A stretch of 64,000 bases of DNA from Leptothermofonsia sichuanensis E412. GTDB taxonomy: Bacteria; Cyanobacteriota; Cyanobacteriia; Leptolyngbyales; Leptolyngbyaceae. The stretch spans positions 6,362,062 to 6,426,061 of the forward strand of contig NZ_CP072600.1 of assembly GCF_019891175.1 (NCBI RefSeq), in the 5' to 3' direction. Below the pieces are notes generated by a model, which saw only the letters and a program-made list of their open reading frames with translations, searched no databases and was not told where the DNA came from. Below, piece after piece: positions 52,871 to 63,042 of the stretch. Position 1 is the first letter of the stretch. Every line of letters starts with the position of its first letter. The position numbers and the translations under genes were made by a program.

Positions 52871-53560
52871 TTATAAAACCGGTGGAATGCCCAGAACTGG
52901 ACAGGGAAAATCGGCCCCCAGTTGCTGCACAATGGCATTTTCGGCTGATTTACAGCCCAAAACCAGCAGTGTTGCGGCTTCTGTTTCCACCACAATCCGA
53001 AGTTCTTCCGCAACCTGACCAAACCGGAGATGGGTTTCAAGGGAACCGCGCCATTCCTCTGCCAGATGGCGTGCCTGCCAGAGAATCTGATCGGCCTGTT
53101 CAAACTGATTAAACTGGCAGGTTTGCTCCGTCATGACAAGGTGAGATGAAGCAGGCAATTCTGCAATCGCCCCGGCGGAACGAGTCAACGACAGGTTTTG
53201 ACGATAGCCTCCCATTTCTCGTTCACCTGTTAACCCAACCCTGACTTTCTGGCGCGATCGCTGCCTGCATTCATTATTCAGATCAACCACATAAACGACC
53301 TGAACCGTTACCTGGTTGTGGGTGGCTAACCGGGTTTGATGGGCAATCCACAGGGTCAGATCCAGAGCCGTTTGACTCTGGGGAGAGCCATTATATCCGA
53401 CAACGAAATGTAAATCTTGAGTTGATAGATCCTTAGCAACAGGGGCATCAGCCGCAGGATAATTCGCCGCCTTTTTGGGCGCAATCAATACCATGTGCTC
53501 AGTCAGATTGCTACATCCCAGAGCGGTTTCAAGTCGGGCAAGTATCGACAAAATGTTCAC
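52871..53560 (-). CDS. universal-stress-type protein behind a c-di-AMP riboswitch
   Basis: 229 residues. LHFVVGYNGSPQSQTALDLTLWIAHQ and VEVETEAATLLVLGCKSA resemble the strands and ATP-loop region of UspA folds, though the G-x2-G-x9-GS/T loop is incomplete, so nucleotide binding is uncertain. A ydaO-yuaA-type riboswitch lies 140-230 nt upstream on the same strand. That fits osmotic/K+ or cell-wall-linked control by c-di-AMP. The extended N-terminus (about 45 residues) is not conserved-looking. Confidence 0.72.
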   Translation of the reverse strand: MNILSILARLETALGCSNLTEHMVLIAPKKAANYPAADAPVAKDLSTQDLHFVVGYNGSPQSQTALDLTLWIAHQTRLATHNQVTVQVVYVVDLNNECRQRSRQKVRVGLTGEREMGGYRQNLSLTRSAGAIAELPASSHLVMTEQTCQFNQFEQADQILWQARHLAEEWRGSLETHLRFGQVAEELRIVVETEAATLLVLGCKSAENAIVQQLGADFPCPVLGIPPVL

Positions 53561-53699
53561 AGTGAAAGACCTCTCAAGATTAGAGTTAGGGAGAGGTGGG
53601 TTAGGTCACAGACGCGCACAACCTGTCCGCAGGTTTTCGGTCTTTTCGGAGACACCAATGACCAATGCCATACAAGCGATAGTCCTGGGTACTCCTCCC

Positions 53700-53790
53700 A
53701 CTGCCGACGGAGTTAGCTGACGGGCTAAGACTGGAAGGTGTCTCTCTCACACTGAGATTAGCCCCTGGGAATTTGGTTCCTCCGTTCTGA
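53700..53790 (-). promoter_or_regulatory. probable c-di-AMP riboswitch (ydaO-yuaA type)
   Basis: Read on the minus strand, ACGGAGGAACC (53775-53785) opens the motif and pairs with the CTCCGT near its end. GGGGCTAATCTCAG lies in the middle, and AGCCCGTCAGCTAACTCCGT (53704-53726) matches the strongly conserved 3' block CCGRCAGCTAACYYCGTARGC of the ydaO motif. It is upstream of the stress-protein gene and in the right orientation. A full fold could not be computed here. Confidence 0.7.
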
Positions 53791-54458
53791 ACTATGTTCA
53801 ATCGCCACTGACGGCTTAAAACAATCATTCAGATTAGGCGACCCACATGCAGTAGAATCTCCTGCCACTGGTAGATGCAGAGACTCTATCAATTTAAGCC
53901 AGCCTGTCTTTTGAATCTGCTATGTGTAAAACAATCACAGAGAGTTATGGGCACGATTTTAGGCTAGGCTTCGTAGCTAATATAGCGCACCCAGTTTCAA
54001 TCGCCCATCTTTCTCAGGATAGTTTTATCAGGACTTTTTCTGATGGCGGGGATCAATACTCAGATTATGGTTCATCCTCCTGATAGGATCCTGCACACTC
54101 GCGTAAAAGCTACTTTGTTGCCTGAAGCCTGCCCCAATGAATTCAGTTCACAGGGTCCCAATTGTCACCAGTCAGGGGGATGAATATTAAGTGAATATAC
54201 GGATTGACAGAGCGATCGCACTTTGAATAACAGGTTCTCTGCCAGCAATTTAAGCCTATCCGAAAACTGCCTCAGGCTGAGTTTGGGTTTTGGCCGTTGG
54301 GGCTTTTCGGATAGGCCTTTAACCTGACCCATTAAACTATACACATATACACACGTTGGAAAATAGCATCTGGACTCAGGGTGGACAAATCTTGCAAGAT
54401 TCCGATAGAGTGGTGTCTCTTTAGGTAGAATGACCTGGATGATGAGATCCCCGCAGGC
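53791..54458. other. intergenic with MITE-like repeat
   Basis: About 670 bp between the divergent riboswitch region and the permease gene, without a supported gene. MITE-like copy 4 is at 54255-54315. Confidence 0.5.
54255..54315. repeat. MITE-like repeat, copy 4 (best preserved)
   Basis: CCTATCCGAAAA at the left and the exact reverse complement TTTTCGGATAGG at the right, 61 bp, flanked by TTTAAG and CTTTAA. Inner part CTGCCTCAGGCTGAGTTTGG. No coding capacity. Confidence 0.72.
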
Positions 54459-55514
54459 ATGAATTCGAATCAACTCAATAATGCATTCACACTGTTTTTG
54501 AGCTTACTGGTGGAAGCAGTCCCCTTTTTGCTCCTGGGGGTGCTGTTTTCTGGTGTGTTGCTATTCTTTGTGGATGAGCGCAAGCTGGTCAGGATGATGC
54601 CTAAAAATCCTCTGCTGGGTGCCTTTGCAGGGAGCTGTATCGGTTTTTTATTTCCGGTGTGCGAGTGTGGCAATGTGCCAGTTGCCCGCCGACTGCTGAT
54701 GCAGGGGGTACCATCTTCAGTCGCAATTGGCTTTTTACTGGCGGCTCCCACCATTAACCCAATCGTGTTTTGGGCGACATGGACAGCGTTTCGTGACCAG
54801 CCAGAGGTAGTATTTCTGCGCATCGGATTTTCCCTGGCGATTGCCACGATTGTTGGGTGGGTCTTTAGCGTTCAAAAGGACTTACGCCCGATGCTGCAAC
54901 CAGCCGTGGCAAGAGCGATACCTGTGAGGAGAGAGGACAACGAAGGAAAGCCTAAATTGGCTACCTCTTCAGCCTTTGCCTCCCAGTCTTCGCCCCTCCT
55001 CCAGTCTGGGACGTACTGGTTAAATCAGCCAGGGCAAACCGGACGGACGGATGTGGCAGAGCTTCAGGCAACGATGGTCGCCGCGAGTACGGCAGGGAAG
55101 CCCCTGTCCTACAAATTCAATTTATTGTTGGAAAACACCGTCCAGGAGTTTCGGGAACTGGGTGGAGTATTGATTTTAGGGAGTGCGATCGCGGCCATTG
55201 TGCAGGTTTTTGTTCCTCGTGACATTATTTTGAGTTTGGGTCAGGGTCCTGTCACTTCCATTCTTGCCATGATGCTACTGGCAGCCGTGGTGTCCATTTG
55301 CTCTACGGTGGACTCGTTCTTTGCCCTATCCTTTGCGTCCACCTTTACAACTGGCTCTCTCCTGGCGTTCCTGGTCTTCGGTCCCATGATCGACCTGAAA
55401 GCGGTTGGCTTAATGCTTTCTATCTTCAAGCCCCGAGCCATTTTTTACCTTTTCGCGCTGGCAGGGCAGTTGACGTTTCTGCTGACATTGATTGTGAATT
55501 TGTATGTCAGTTAG
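54459..55514 (+). CDS. UPF0718-family permease
   Basis: 351 residues, about eight membrane helices. VPFLLLGVLFSGVLLFF, FPVCECGNVPVARRLLMQGV with a C-E-C-G motif and FLLAAPTINPIVFWATW, then a soluble loop (residues 150-215), and ICSTVDSFFALSFAST near the end. Some relatives are linked to metal or arsenic export, but substrate is not settled. It precedes a TIGR03943 gene, a conserved neighbour in many bacteria. Confidence 0.87.
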   Translation: MNSNQLNNAFTLFLSLLVEAVPFLLLGVLFSGVLLFFVDERKLVRMMPKNPLLGAFAGSCIGFLFPVCECGNVPVARRLLMQGVPSSVAIGFLLAAPTINPIVFWATWTAFRDQPEVVFLRIGFSLAIATIVGWVFSVQKDLRPMLQPAVARAIPVRREDNEGKPKLATSSAFASQSSPLLQSGTYWLNQPGQTGRTDVAELQATMVAASTAGKPLSYKFNLLLENTVQEFRELGGVLILGSAIAAIVQVFVPRDIILSLGQGPVTSILAMMLLAAVVSICSTVDSFFALSFASTFTTGSLLAFLVFGPMIDLKAVGLMLSIFKPRAIFYLFALAGQLTFLLTLIVNLYVS

Positions 55515-55624
55515 GAAGCCAGGAACAAAGAGAAGAAGCGCGAAAAATGAAAACCGGGAACCCAATTTTCTCTTACTCACACGCCCTCAACACCTGACTG
55601 TTGCACTCCATTCTTTGCTTCCCT

Positions 55625-56386
55625 ATGAACCGTCTTCTGTTTAACTTCTCTCCCTGGCTGGATGTCCTGGCAATTGCTGCCTGGGGAGGATTGTTTCTGT
55701 ATTATCGGGCAAACGGCAAGCTCTTTCTGCTGATCCATCCCAGCTATATGTGGTTAACAGTGGTAGCTGGCGTGGTACTGGTGGTGGTGGCCCTATTGAA
55801 GGGAATGGTGTTGATGCGCCAGGCCAGGCGATCAACCGTTCGCGGCGGATCGGGGGCACCCCATTTGAGGATTTTTCCTCCTGGAATAGGAAGTTTGTTG
55901 TTGCTGGCGATCGCCATCCTGGGGATGGTGATTACACCCCGTGCCTTTGCCAGCCAGACCGCCCTAGACCGGGGTGCTACGGATACGCTGACGGTTACGC
56001 GAGTCAGACCCCAGGTTTTTCGAGGATCCGAGAAAACGGAAGATAAGTCTCTGGTTGACTGGATTCGAACCTTGACGGTTTATCCAGAGCCGGATGCTTA
56101 CACAGGGCAGAAGGCAAAAGTGCAGGGGTTTGTGATTTATCCTCCAAATCTGCCCAATCAATACCTGTTGATTGCTCGATTTGTCATTACCTGTTGCGCG
56201 GCGGATGTTTATCCAGTCAGCCTGCCCGTTAAGCTGGCTCAAAGTCGGGACACCTACAAAGCTGACTCGTGGCTGGAAATTGAAGGTGCCATGATGACTG
56301 AAACGCTGGCGGAGAAGCGTCAACTTGTGATTGAGGCAAAAACCATCAAAGAGATTCCTGAGCCAAAAAATCCCTACGAATATTAA
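55625..56386 (+). CDS. TIGR03943/YcgQ-type membrane protein
   Basis: 253 residues from the ATG at 55625. Two N-terminal helices (LDVLAIAAWGGLFLYYRANG, YMWLTVVAGVVLVVVALLKG) and a third near residue 90, then an exported domain with RFVITCCAADVYPVSLPV, where the C-C-A-A-D motif is the family signature. Probable partner subunit of the UPF0718 permease. The stop lies in a short tandem duplication at 56370-56402. Confidence 0.85.
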   Translation: MNRLLFNFSPWLDVLAIAAWGGLFLYYRANGKLFLLIHPSYMWLTVVAGVVLVVVALLKGMVLMRQARRSTVRGGSGAPHLRIFPPGIGSLLLLAIAILGMVITPRAFASQTALDRGATDTLTVTRVRPQVFRGSEKTEDKSLVDWIRTLTVYPEPDAYTGQKAKVQGFVIYPPNLPNQYLLIARFVITCCAADVYPVSLPVKLAQSRDTYKADSWLEIEGAMMTETLAEKRQLVIEAKTIKEIPEPKNPYEY

Positions 56387-56402
56387 TCCCTACGAATATT
56401 AA
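56370..56402 (+). repeat. 16-bp tandem duplication at a stop codon
   Basis: TCCCTACGAATATTAA occurs twice in succession, the TAA of the first being the stop of the preceding gene. The second copy leads directly to the terminal bases of the convergent gene at 56399. Confidence 0.75.
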
Positions 56403-57910
56403 TGACTTGCCTGAAGGCGGCAAAATTTGCGATCGCGTTCCCATTGCGGTTCTTGCCAGCCAAAGGAGAAATGGCTGATGGACTGAATAGAGGAGGAGAG
56501 CGATCGCAGGGCTGCCATCTGCTCCTCCAGGGATGGACGTTCTGGGGTTGCCTGTCCCCATGCCCCGGTCAAGACTGGCTCAACTCGGGTTCCAGGGGAT
56601 GACAGGTCAAGCACCTTCTTGACCTGTGCCACAATGCAGCTTGTGTCACCACACACCCCATAAGCCATTGGGTGCCACTCAATTGAACCTGGAAACCGCT
56701 CCCAGCTTTGCAGGCGTGAATCAAACCCTTTGCCGACGGGCTGATTTGCCTCTGGGAAAAAGACAGCCCCTGCTGGAATTCCCTGCTGCTGAACCAGGGC
56801 GGTTGCAGCGGACAGAAACTCTACTGGACCCAGCATGGCGTGGGTAACTGCCAGATTCCAAAGCTCTTTGTTCAGGGCAGGAAGGCGTTGAGCGGGAGGG
56901 GCTGTCCATGCAATGGAGGGCGATCGCCCCTGCCATTGGGGTTCCTGCTCATGGGGAAATTGGCGCTCGACTGCTACCAGATCTGCGCTGGTCAGGTAAC
57001 CCTGGGCAACATAGCGGCGGATCAGTTCACGCCCTCTTTGGTTCTGGGCGCGGTTATACAGGGCTTGCAGGGAGGCATCCCCATAGATCCACAGGTCTTT
57101 GGTACGGCTGACAACGGAGGCGGCTCCTATGCCCTTGGGATAACGAATGTAGTCGAACAGCACGCCATCAGGTCTGCGCTGAAGAACGGCCTGCACAAGC
57201 TGCTGATAGTCAGCGATCGCCTCCGGGTTGTAGGGGTCTACAAAAATTTCATTGACACTGGAGAGATCTTTTCCAGTGGTGAAGCTGGCTTTGAGAGCAG
57301 CGCTGGCAGTGGTTTCGCCTTCTCCATTGCGGGCAAGTACCTGCTGGCGTTCCGGGTGATGGGCATAGGCATGGCCAAAATTCAAGCTAAACAACCAGGC
57401 ATAGACCTTTATCCCCCGCTCATGTCCTTTCTGAATCGCCTGTGCCAGCAAATCAATATGCTCAGTGCCTGGTTCCTGGAGCAATGAAGCCCAGACCGTC
57501 GGGTTGTTTGCTGATGGCAGCAAGACCTGACCATTGGAAAACACATCAATGTTGACCTGGTTGTAACCCCGATTCACTATTTCATCAAACAACGCATCCA
57601 GCATTCCAGGCTTACTGTCGCAGGGATAAAGGCGTAACCAGGTTGCCTGGGTTTGTAGCCAGCTATAGCGGCGACACAGGCTTAAGCGCTCTGCATGCTG
57701 GGCAATCAGGGTTTGATAGGCTTGTTGAGCCGTTGCGTCTCCAGCCAGGGCTGCCTGCAACAGTGCCTGCTTTTGCCCCCGATCCTGGGTGGATAGGCGA
57801 CACTCGTCCCCTGTTTCTGCCTGAACAGGGTGAATGCGGATTCCTGAGGCGGTCAGACTCATTATGACGGCGATCGCAAATAAACGCGGATAAAATCGGC
57901 TCCAGAACAT
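56399..57910 (-). CDS. exported family-10-like glycosyl hydrolase (GHL10)
   Basis: 503 residues. Signal peptide (LFAIAVIMSLTASGIRI, cleavage near VQAE), then a variable Gln-rich linker and a TIM-barrel type domain with IVNRGYNQVNIDVFSNGQVLLPS, GIKVYAWLFSLNFGHAYAHH, VDPYNPEAIADYQQLVQAVL and DGVLFDYIRYPKG. This is the GHL10/DUF187-like set of putative polysaccharide hydrolases in cyanobacteria. Substrate unknown. Confidence 0.88.
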   Translation of the reverse strand: MFWSRFYPRLFAIAVIMSLTASGIRIHPVQAETGDECRLSTQDRGQKQALLQAALAGDATAQQAYQTLIAQHAERLSLCRRYSWLQTQATWLRLYPCDSKPGMLDALFDEIVNRGYNQVNIDVFSNGQVLLPSANNPTVWASLLQEPGTEHIDLLAQAIQKGHERGIKVYAWLFSLNFGHAYAHHPERQQVLARNGEGETTASAALKASFTTGKDLSSVNEIFVDPYNPEAIADYQQLVQAVLQRRPDGVLFDYIRYPKGIGAASVVSRTKDLWIYGDASLQALYNRAQNQRGRELIRRYVAQGYLTSADLVAVERQFPHEQEPQWQGRSPSIAWTAPPAQRLPALNKELWNLAVTHAMLGPVEFLSAATALVQQQGIPAGAVFFPEANQPVGKGFDSRLQSWERFPGSIEWHPMAYGVCGDTSCIVAQVKKVLDLSSPGTRVEPVLTGAWGQATPERPSLEEQMAALRSLSSSIQSISHFSFGWQEPQWERDRKFCRLQASH

Positions 57911-58198
57911 TGGCTCTGATCAATAATGAAGGTCAGGTTCGAGCCATTGTAGCGCCTCTCTCAATTTTGATCCGGGTGGTGCTGAACAGCCCGATGCATT
58001 GAAAGTCTTCAATGCATACAATGCTCAATTCATACCCACAATCCGCAATGCCCAACGCCGCTCCAGGAAAACACTGGTCAGGTGACCGGGTGAGTGACAA
58101 CGTCTCCATATATCTTACCCAGTTCAGACAATGGCCTGATAGATCCCTAGTACAGGGCATCCATCTGTGGCTCGATCACCATCTCCTGTACTCCATCC

Positions 58199-59074
58199 CT
58201 ACAGATTTGCCAACATTTCATACACCGTAATCAACGCTGAGTTGTCCAGCTCTCCTTTCCCCTGAGCCAGCAATGCATCCATCAGGTTAGTCACCTGGGC
58301 TGTGCCCAACAGTGGCAGACCAATCTCTCGCCCTGTTTGCAGAACAATATTCATATCCTTCCGGTGCAAATTGAGCTTAAATCCAGGTTGAAAGTGCCCC
58401 TCCAGCATTCGTTGACCGTGGACTTCCAGAATCCGGCTCTGGGCAAATCCACCCAGCAATGCTTCCCTCACCTTTGCCCCATCCACCCCTGATTTCCGGG
58501 CAAAGGTCAAGGCTTCTGCCACGGCCTGAAGCGTCAGGGAAACAACAATTTGATTGCAGGCTTTGGTTACCTGTCCTGCTCCCGCTGCCCCAATGTAGAC
58601 AATGTTTTTTCCCATCACCTCAAGGATAGGCAATGCCCTTTGAAAGGCAGATTCATCTCCACCCACCATGATGGATAAGGTTCCCTGCTGTGCCCCAATG
58701 TCTCCCCCGGAGATGGGGGCATCCAGGGCATCTACCCCTCTGGCTTGCAATGCCCGGTAAACCTTACGGGCAGTCGCAGGGGCAATGGTAGACATATCAA
58801 TATAAAGTGTTCCTGGCTTTGCCCCTTCAATAATGCCATCATTCCCCAACACAATGGCTTCCACATCAGGCGAGTCAGAGACACAGGTGATTATCACCTC
58901 CGATTGCTGGGCTACTTCCCTGGGTGACTTGGCTATCGATGCCCCCTCTTCTGCCAGTTCCTCCACAGGCGATCGGCGGCGGTTATAGACAACCAGGGGA
59001 AAGCCAGTTTTGAGCAGGTTTCGTGCCATTGGCTTGCCCATAATGCCAAGTCCAATGAAGCCAATCTGTTGCAT
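58199..59074 (-). CDS. beta-hydroxyacid dehydrogenase (tartronate semialdehyde reductase-like)
   Basis: 291 residues from the ATG at 59074 (eight more codons open upstream). NAD(P)-binding GFIGLGIMGKPMARNLLKTG, the substrate motif DAPISGGDIGAQQGTLSIMVGG and the catalytic Lys in GAGQVTKACNQIVV, then KDMNIVLQ. Closest in style to 2-hydroxy-3-oxopropionate reductase (GarR/GlxR), which works in glycolate/photorespiratory C2-C3 metabolism, but 3-hydroxyisobutyrate dehydrogenase is an alternative. Confidence 0.9.
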   Translation of the reverse strand: MQQIGFIGLGIMGKPMARNLLKTGFPLVVYNRRRSPVEELAEEGASIAKSPREVAQQSEVIITCVSDSPDVEAIVLGNDGIIEGAKPGTLYIDMSTIAPATARKVYRALQARGVDALDAPISGGDIGAQQGTLSIMVGGDESAFQRALPILEVMGKNIVYIGAAGAGQVTKACNQIVVSLTLQAVAEALTFARKSGVDGAKVREALLGGFAQSRILEVHGQRMLEGHFQPGFKLNLHRKDMNIVLQTGREIGLPLLGTAQVTNLMDALLAQGKGELDNSALITVYEMLANL

Positions 59075-59338
59075 GGTGCTAAATGGGAAGGTAAGCAAAG
59101 GTGCAGAAAACTCCTTGTAAGCTTATACCACGCTCATCCCTTCCGACACAAAGCCTCTCATACTCACAATGGGTATCCGGTAGAAGAAATCTAATTTCTG
59201 TACCAGCCTTCTAAGGGATAAGATCGAGCAGTTGCAGGGTGCCCTGATGAGATGGTTTGGGCGATCGCTTCTTCCCCTGCTTGTTTTGCCCCTTTCCCTG
59301 GCCCCAATTTTCTACTTCTCCATACCCGGATTTAAGAG

Positions 59339-59377
59339 AAAAGGCTGATAGAACCAGTGCTCTATCAGCCTTTTGTA
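59339..59377 (-). terminator. rho-independent terminator after dnaK
   Basis: AAAAGGCTGATAGA, loop ACCAGTGC, then TCTATCAGCCTTTT: a 14-bp perfect stem with A/T flanks, working in either direction. It lies 40 bp beyond the dnaK stop. Confidence 0.88.
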
Positions 59378-59416
59378 GTTAAGGAGCGTTTAGTACGAAG
59401 TCAGGTCAGCCGAACT

Positions 59417-61324
59417 TTACTTGGATTCAGTGAAGTCAGCATCAATGACATCATCGTCACCCCCTGGGGAACCAGCGGAATCACTACCAGGAGGGGGAGG
59501 AGGGGCACCGGCATCGCCACCACCGGCCTGCTGATAGATATTGCTGCCAATGGTGTAAAGGGATTGTTGCAGTTCAGTCATCACAGACTTGATGCGATCA
59601 AAGTTTTCCTGGGCGATCGCATCCCGCAAATCCTTAATCAGACCCTCTACTCTGGTCTTGTCAGATTCAGGCACTTTATCGCCCAGTTCAGACATCTGCT
59701 TCTCAGCCTGATAAGCCAGCGAGTCTGCCTGGTTCTTCAGATCAATTCTCTCGCGTTTCTCCTTATCAGCCGCAGCGTTCATTTCAGCTTCGCGCACCAT
59801 CCGCTCCACATCATCCTTCGGCAGTGTGGACGCACCTGTAATGCTGATCGATTGTTCCTTGCCGGTGCCCTTATCCTTGGCGGTGACATTCAGGATGCCA
59901 TTGGCATCAATATCAAAGGTAACTTCAATTTGGGGCATACCCCGGGGAGCCGGAGGAATGCCATCCAGCCGGAAGGTTCCCAGACTCTTATTGTCGTTTG
60001 CCATTTCCCGCTCACCTTGCAGGACATGGATTTCTACGTTGCTCTGCCCGTCTACGGCTGTGGAGAAGACTTCCGACTTTTTGGTGGGGATGGTGGTGTT
60101 GCGGGGAATGATCTTGGTCATAACGCCACCCAGGGTTTCCACACCCAGGGATAGGGGAGTCACATCCAGCAGCAGAATGTCCTTCACTTCTCCTGCCAGT
60201 ACACCCGCCTGAATCGCCGCACCCACTGCAACTACCTCATCCGGGTTTACGGTCTGGTTCGGGTCTTTGCCCAGCACCCGCTTGACCAGTTCTTGCACAG
60301 CAGGAATCCGGGTAGACCCCCCCACCAGTACCACTTCATCAATCCGGCTTTTATCTAACTTGGCATCCCGCAGAGCATTTTCAACGGGCACACGGCAGCG
60401 ATCAATCAGATCAGAGCAGAGTTCTTCAAATTTCTGACGGGTCAGCACCGTATCCAGATGCTTGGGACCATCTTGAGTTGCAGTGATAAAGGGCAGGTTA
60501 ACCTCTGCCTGGGTAACGCTGGAGAGTTCAATCTTGGCTTTTTCCGCGGCTTCTGTGAGACGCTGGAGTGCCTGCTTATCCTTACGCAGGTCAATGCCTT
60601 CTGCTTTTCTGAACTCCTCTGCCAGGTAGTCCACAATCTTTTTGTCAAAGTCGTCACCCCCCAGGTGGGTGTCACCAGAGGTTGCCAGCACTTCAAACAC
60701 GCCATCGCCTACTTCCAGGATGGATACGTCGAAGGTGCCACCTCCCAGGTCGAACACCAGGATGGTTTCGTTACTTTTCTTGTCCAGACCATAAGCAAGG
60801 GAGGCAGCCGTTGGCTCGTTAATAATCCGCAACACTTCGATGCCTGCAATCTTACCCGCATCTTTGGTTGCCTGCCGTTGAGAGTCATTAAAGTAGGCGG
60901 GAACAGTAATAACCGCCTGGGTCACCTGCTCACCCAGATATTTACTGGCATCATCCACCAGCTTGCGCAGTACCTGAGCCGAAATTTCTTCGGGAGCAAA
61001 CTGCTTACCGGCGGCAGGGCAATCCAGTTTAACGTTGCCATTGACATTCAGCACCTTATACGCAACTTCCGTCGCTTCATGGGTGATTTCATCAAACCTG
61101 CGACCGATAAACCGCTTGACAGAGTAGAACGTGTTTTCTGGGTTCATCACTGCCTGCCGCTTGGCGATTTGACCAACCAGGCGATCGCCATTTTTGGCAA
61201 AGGCAACAACTGAGGGCGTGGTGCGAAAACCCTCGGCGTTGGCAATGACAGTGGGCTTGCCACCCTCCATCACCGCGACACACGAATTAGTTGTACCTAA
61301 GTCAATTCCGACAACTTTTGCCAT
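59417..61324 (-). CDS. dnaK: Hsp70 chaperone DnaK
   Basis: 635 residues. N-terminal ATPase with [41 protein letters not shown] and [14 protein letters not shown]. Substrate domain with [18 protein letters not shown]-terminal lid ending in a Gly/Pro/Asp-rich tail ([35 protein letters not shown]), the usual cyanobacterial dnaK2-type tail. Cyanobacteria have several dnaK genes. No dnaJ or grpE follows. Confidence 0.96.
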   Translation of the reverse strand: MAKVVGIDLGTTNSCVAVMEGGKPTVIANAEGFRTTPSVVAFAKNGDRLVGQIAKRQAVMNPENTFYSVKRFIGRRFDEITHEATEVAYKVLNVNGNVKLDCPAAGKQFAPEEISAQVLRKLVDDASKYLGEQVTQAVITVPAYFNDSQRQATKDAGKIAGIEVLRIINEPTAASLAYGLDKKSNETILVFDLGGGTFDVSILEVGDGVFEVLATSGDTHLGGDDFDKKIVDYLAEEFRKAEGIDLRKDKQALQRLTEAAEKAKIELSSVTQAEVNLPFITATQDGPKHLDTVLTRQKFEELCSDLIDRCRVPVENALRDAKLDKSRIDEVVLVGGSTRIPAVQELVKRVLGKDPNQTVNPDEVVAVGAAIQAGVLAGEVKDILLLDVTPLSLGVETLGGVMTKIIPRNTTIPTKKSEVFSTAVDGQSNVEIHVLQGEREMANDNKSLGTFRLDGIPPAPRGMPQIEVTFDIDANGILNVTAKDKGTGKEQSISITGASTLPKDDVERMVREAEMNAAADKEKRERIDLKNQADSLAYQAEKQMSELGDKVPESDKTRVEGLIKDLRDAIAQENFDRIKSVMTELQQSLYTIGSNIYQQAGGGDAGAPPPPPGSDSAGSPGGDDDVIDADFTESK

Positions 61325-61651
61325 TTGTGCTTCGGCTCCATCACTACTTACAAAATTACGGGGGTGGCAATTAGCCAGTTTCTTTCAGAGAGAGCAGTCA
61401 AGAGGGAGTCAGGTGAACTCAGCGACCCACCAAGCTTCCCTCCTACTATGAGTTACCCACAGTTTTCCTACTCTCTATAGTGCTTGCGGTTGGCTGATTT
61501 GATGAAGGCGTATTTACCGAACAACGGGTTGGACGGTTGAAGGGGGATGGGGAAACACGGGACAAAGGCAAAAAGGAGAACTTTCTACGCTCTTCACGCC
61601 GATTCCCCATGCCCCCCGAACATTCAATGTTCAACGTTCAACTCTCACCTC
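61325..61651. other. intergenic between dnaK and hsp20
   Basis: About 325 bp. No CIRCE (TTAGCACTC-N9-GAGTGCTAA) found. Direct-repeat-rich stretch around 61615-61655 (CAATGTTCAACGTTCAACTC). No gene. Confidence 0.45.
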
Positions 61652-62209
61652 TCAACGCTTAACTTCCTCCGCCCATACATCGCCAGTTTCAGCCTGTTCA
61701 GGCACCTCAGGGCCATGACCATTCTGGCTGGGAGTCAAAATGGGTTCAGTTGTATTACCGTTCAGGTTGATCTTCACCACTTTGGGGCGATCAGCTTCCA
61801 ACTTCGGCAGGTTGAGGGTGAGAATGCCGTCTTTGAATTCCGCTTTTACCTGGTCGTTGCGCACAGCCACAGGCAGGGGAATGACCCGATGGAAGTTGCC
61901 ATAACGGAACTCGGAGCGAATCACTCGGTTGTCTTCGGTCTTTGTTTCAGATGTGTACTCGCCAGAGATAGCGATCGCGTCACGGGTTACCTGAATATCC
62001 AGGTCATTCGCATTTACCCCAGGAAGTTCTGCCCGCAGCACCAGTTCAGTATCTGTGTGCTTGAGTTCAATAGCAGGAGACCAGGGGGCACGGTTACTAT
62101 AGTTGATGGATGCCGTGCTGGAAATCGGAGCTAATTCATCAAATAACTGATCCATTTGACGACGCAGGGTTTCCATTTCGTGCCAGGGTTGCCAACGGAG
62201 CAATGCCAT
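61652..62209 (-). CDS. hspA: small heat-shock protein (Hsp20)
   Basis: 185 residues from ATG at 62209, preceded by GGAGGAG. The open frame extends 32 codons upstream, but those look like leader. N-terminal ALLRWQPWHEMETLRRQMDQLFDEL, alpha-crystallin domain WSPAIELKHTDTELVLRAELPGVNANDLDIQ to GILTLNLPKLEADRPKVVKIN, and an acidic C-terminus. Prevents aggregation and protects thylakoids in cyanobacteria. It lies upstream of dnaK on the same strand with about 325 bp between. Confidence 0.93.
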   Translation of the reverse strand: MALLRWQPWHEMETLRRQMDQLFDELAPISSTASINYSNRAPWSPAIELKHTDTELVLRAELPGVNANDLDIQVTRDAIAISGEYTSETKTEDNRVIRSEFRYGNFHRVIPLPVAVRNDQVKAEFKDGILTLNLPKLEADRPKVVKINLNGNTTEPILTPSQNGHGPEVPEQAETGDVWAEEVKR

Positions 62210-62475
62210 AGGAAAATCTCCTCCAAGAGTGTTCAGATAAGTAGAAGATTGCCAAACAAAAAACGATTGAGCTAATGGAGAGAAAAAGCAGTTAATGTTC
62301 AGCACTCAATCTGCATTAAAAACGGATTCAGGTTCACATTTAATTCAGAAATGATTCAGTGAAATCAGAAGGGTTTCATCTGTTTTTTCTGAATTTGTCC
62401 TGATGCTTCCACTTTAAAGAGGACATAGCTTGAACGCATTGAGGCAAACCGTAAAGCAGGGGGAGTAGTTCCCGA

Positions 62476-63042
62476 TTAGGATGCCTTCAACGTCGCTCGA
62501 ATGGCTTCAATTCGCTGGCGATTCACCCCCAAATCAGACTCACCTAAACGGGATGCTGAACGGACTTGAATTACATTCGCATCTTCATCCAGGAAAAACT
62601 CAACGTCGTCCACAAATCCCATCAAAGCACTGGTGAATTCAGCATAGAGATAGCGATCGCTCTCGGTGATGACTTGAGCGGCAGGCAAGGATCGAATCAC
62701 AGATCTCAACTGGTTAAAGGCAGCTTCTGAGGAGCCGTTATAGCGCAAAGGAGCAATTACATGGGTTGCATCAACAGCCTGACTGCTGACACAGTTTGGC
62801 GTGGAGGGACAGGGGGCTAGTTTCCCGTCCTGAATGCCCAGATTAGTTGGGCGGGTTCCCGAAAAATGGAACAGGGAAGCGATGATAGGAGGCGGAGGGG
62901 GCAGGGCGATCGCAACTTCCGAAAAAGTGAAACAAGACAGTATCCACAGCAGAACAATGTAAACAACGCAGGTGCTCAAGATAGTCAATCCGTGCTGAAT
63001 GGAAGTAATCAAGTCTGATTTAACTGATTTGACGATGCGCAT
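62476..63042 (-). CDS. DUF1499 family protein
   Basis: 188 residues. A membrane anchor or signal ([21 protein letters not shown]), a Pro-rich spacer, and the DUF1499 domain: [50 protein letters not shown] and [24 protein letters not shown]. The first ATG (63042) lies inside glyQ, 34 bp overlap, so the two are likely one transcript. Conserved in cyanobacteria and plants, function open. Confidence 0.86.
   Translation of the reverse strand: MRIVKSVKSDLITSIQHGLTILSTCVVYIVLLWILSCFTFSEVAIALPPPPPIIASLFHFSGTRPTNLGIQDGKLAPCPSTPNCVSSQAVDATHVIAPLRYNGSSEAAFNQLRSVIRSLPAAQVITESDRYLYAEFTSALMGFVDDVEFFLDEDANVIQVRSASRLGESDLGVNRQRIEAIRATLKAS

Noticed and set aside
62209..62330. CIRCE element upstream of hsp20
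   Set aside because: Only one half, TTCAGCACTC, is present, with no inverted partner nine bases away.
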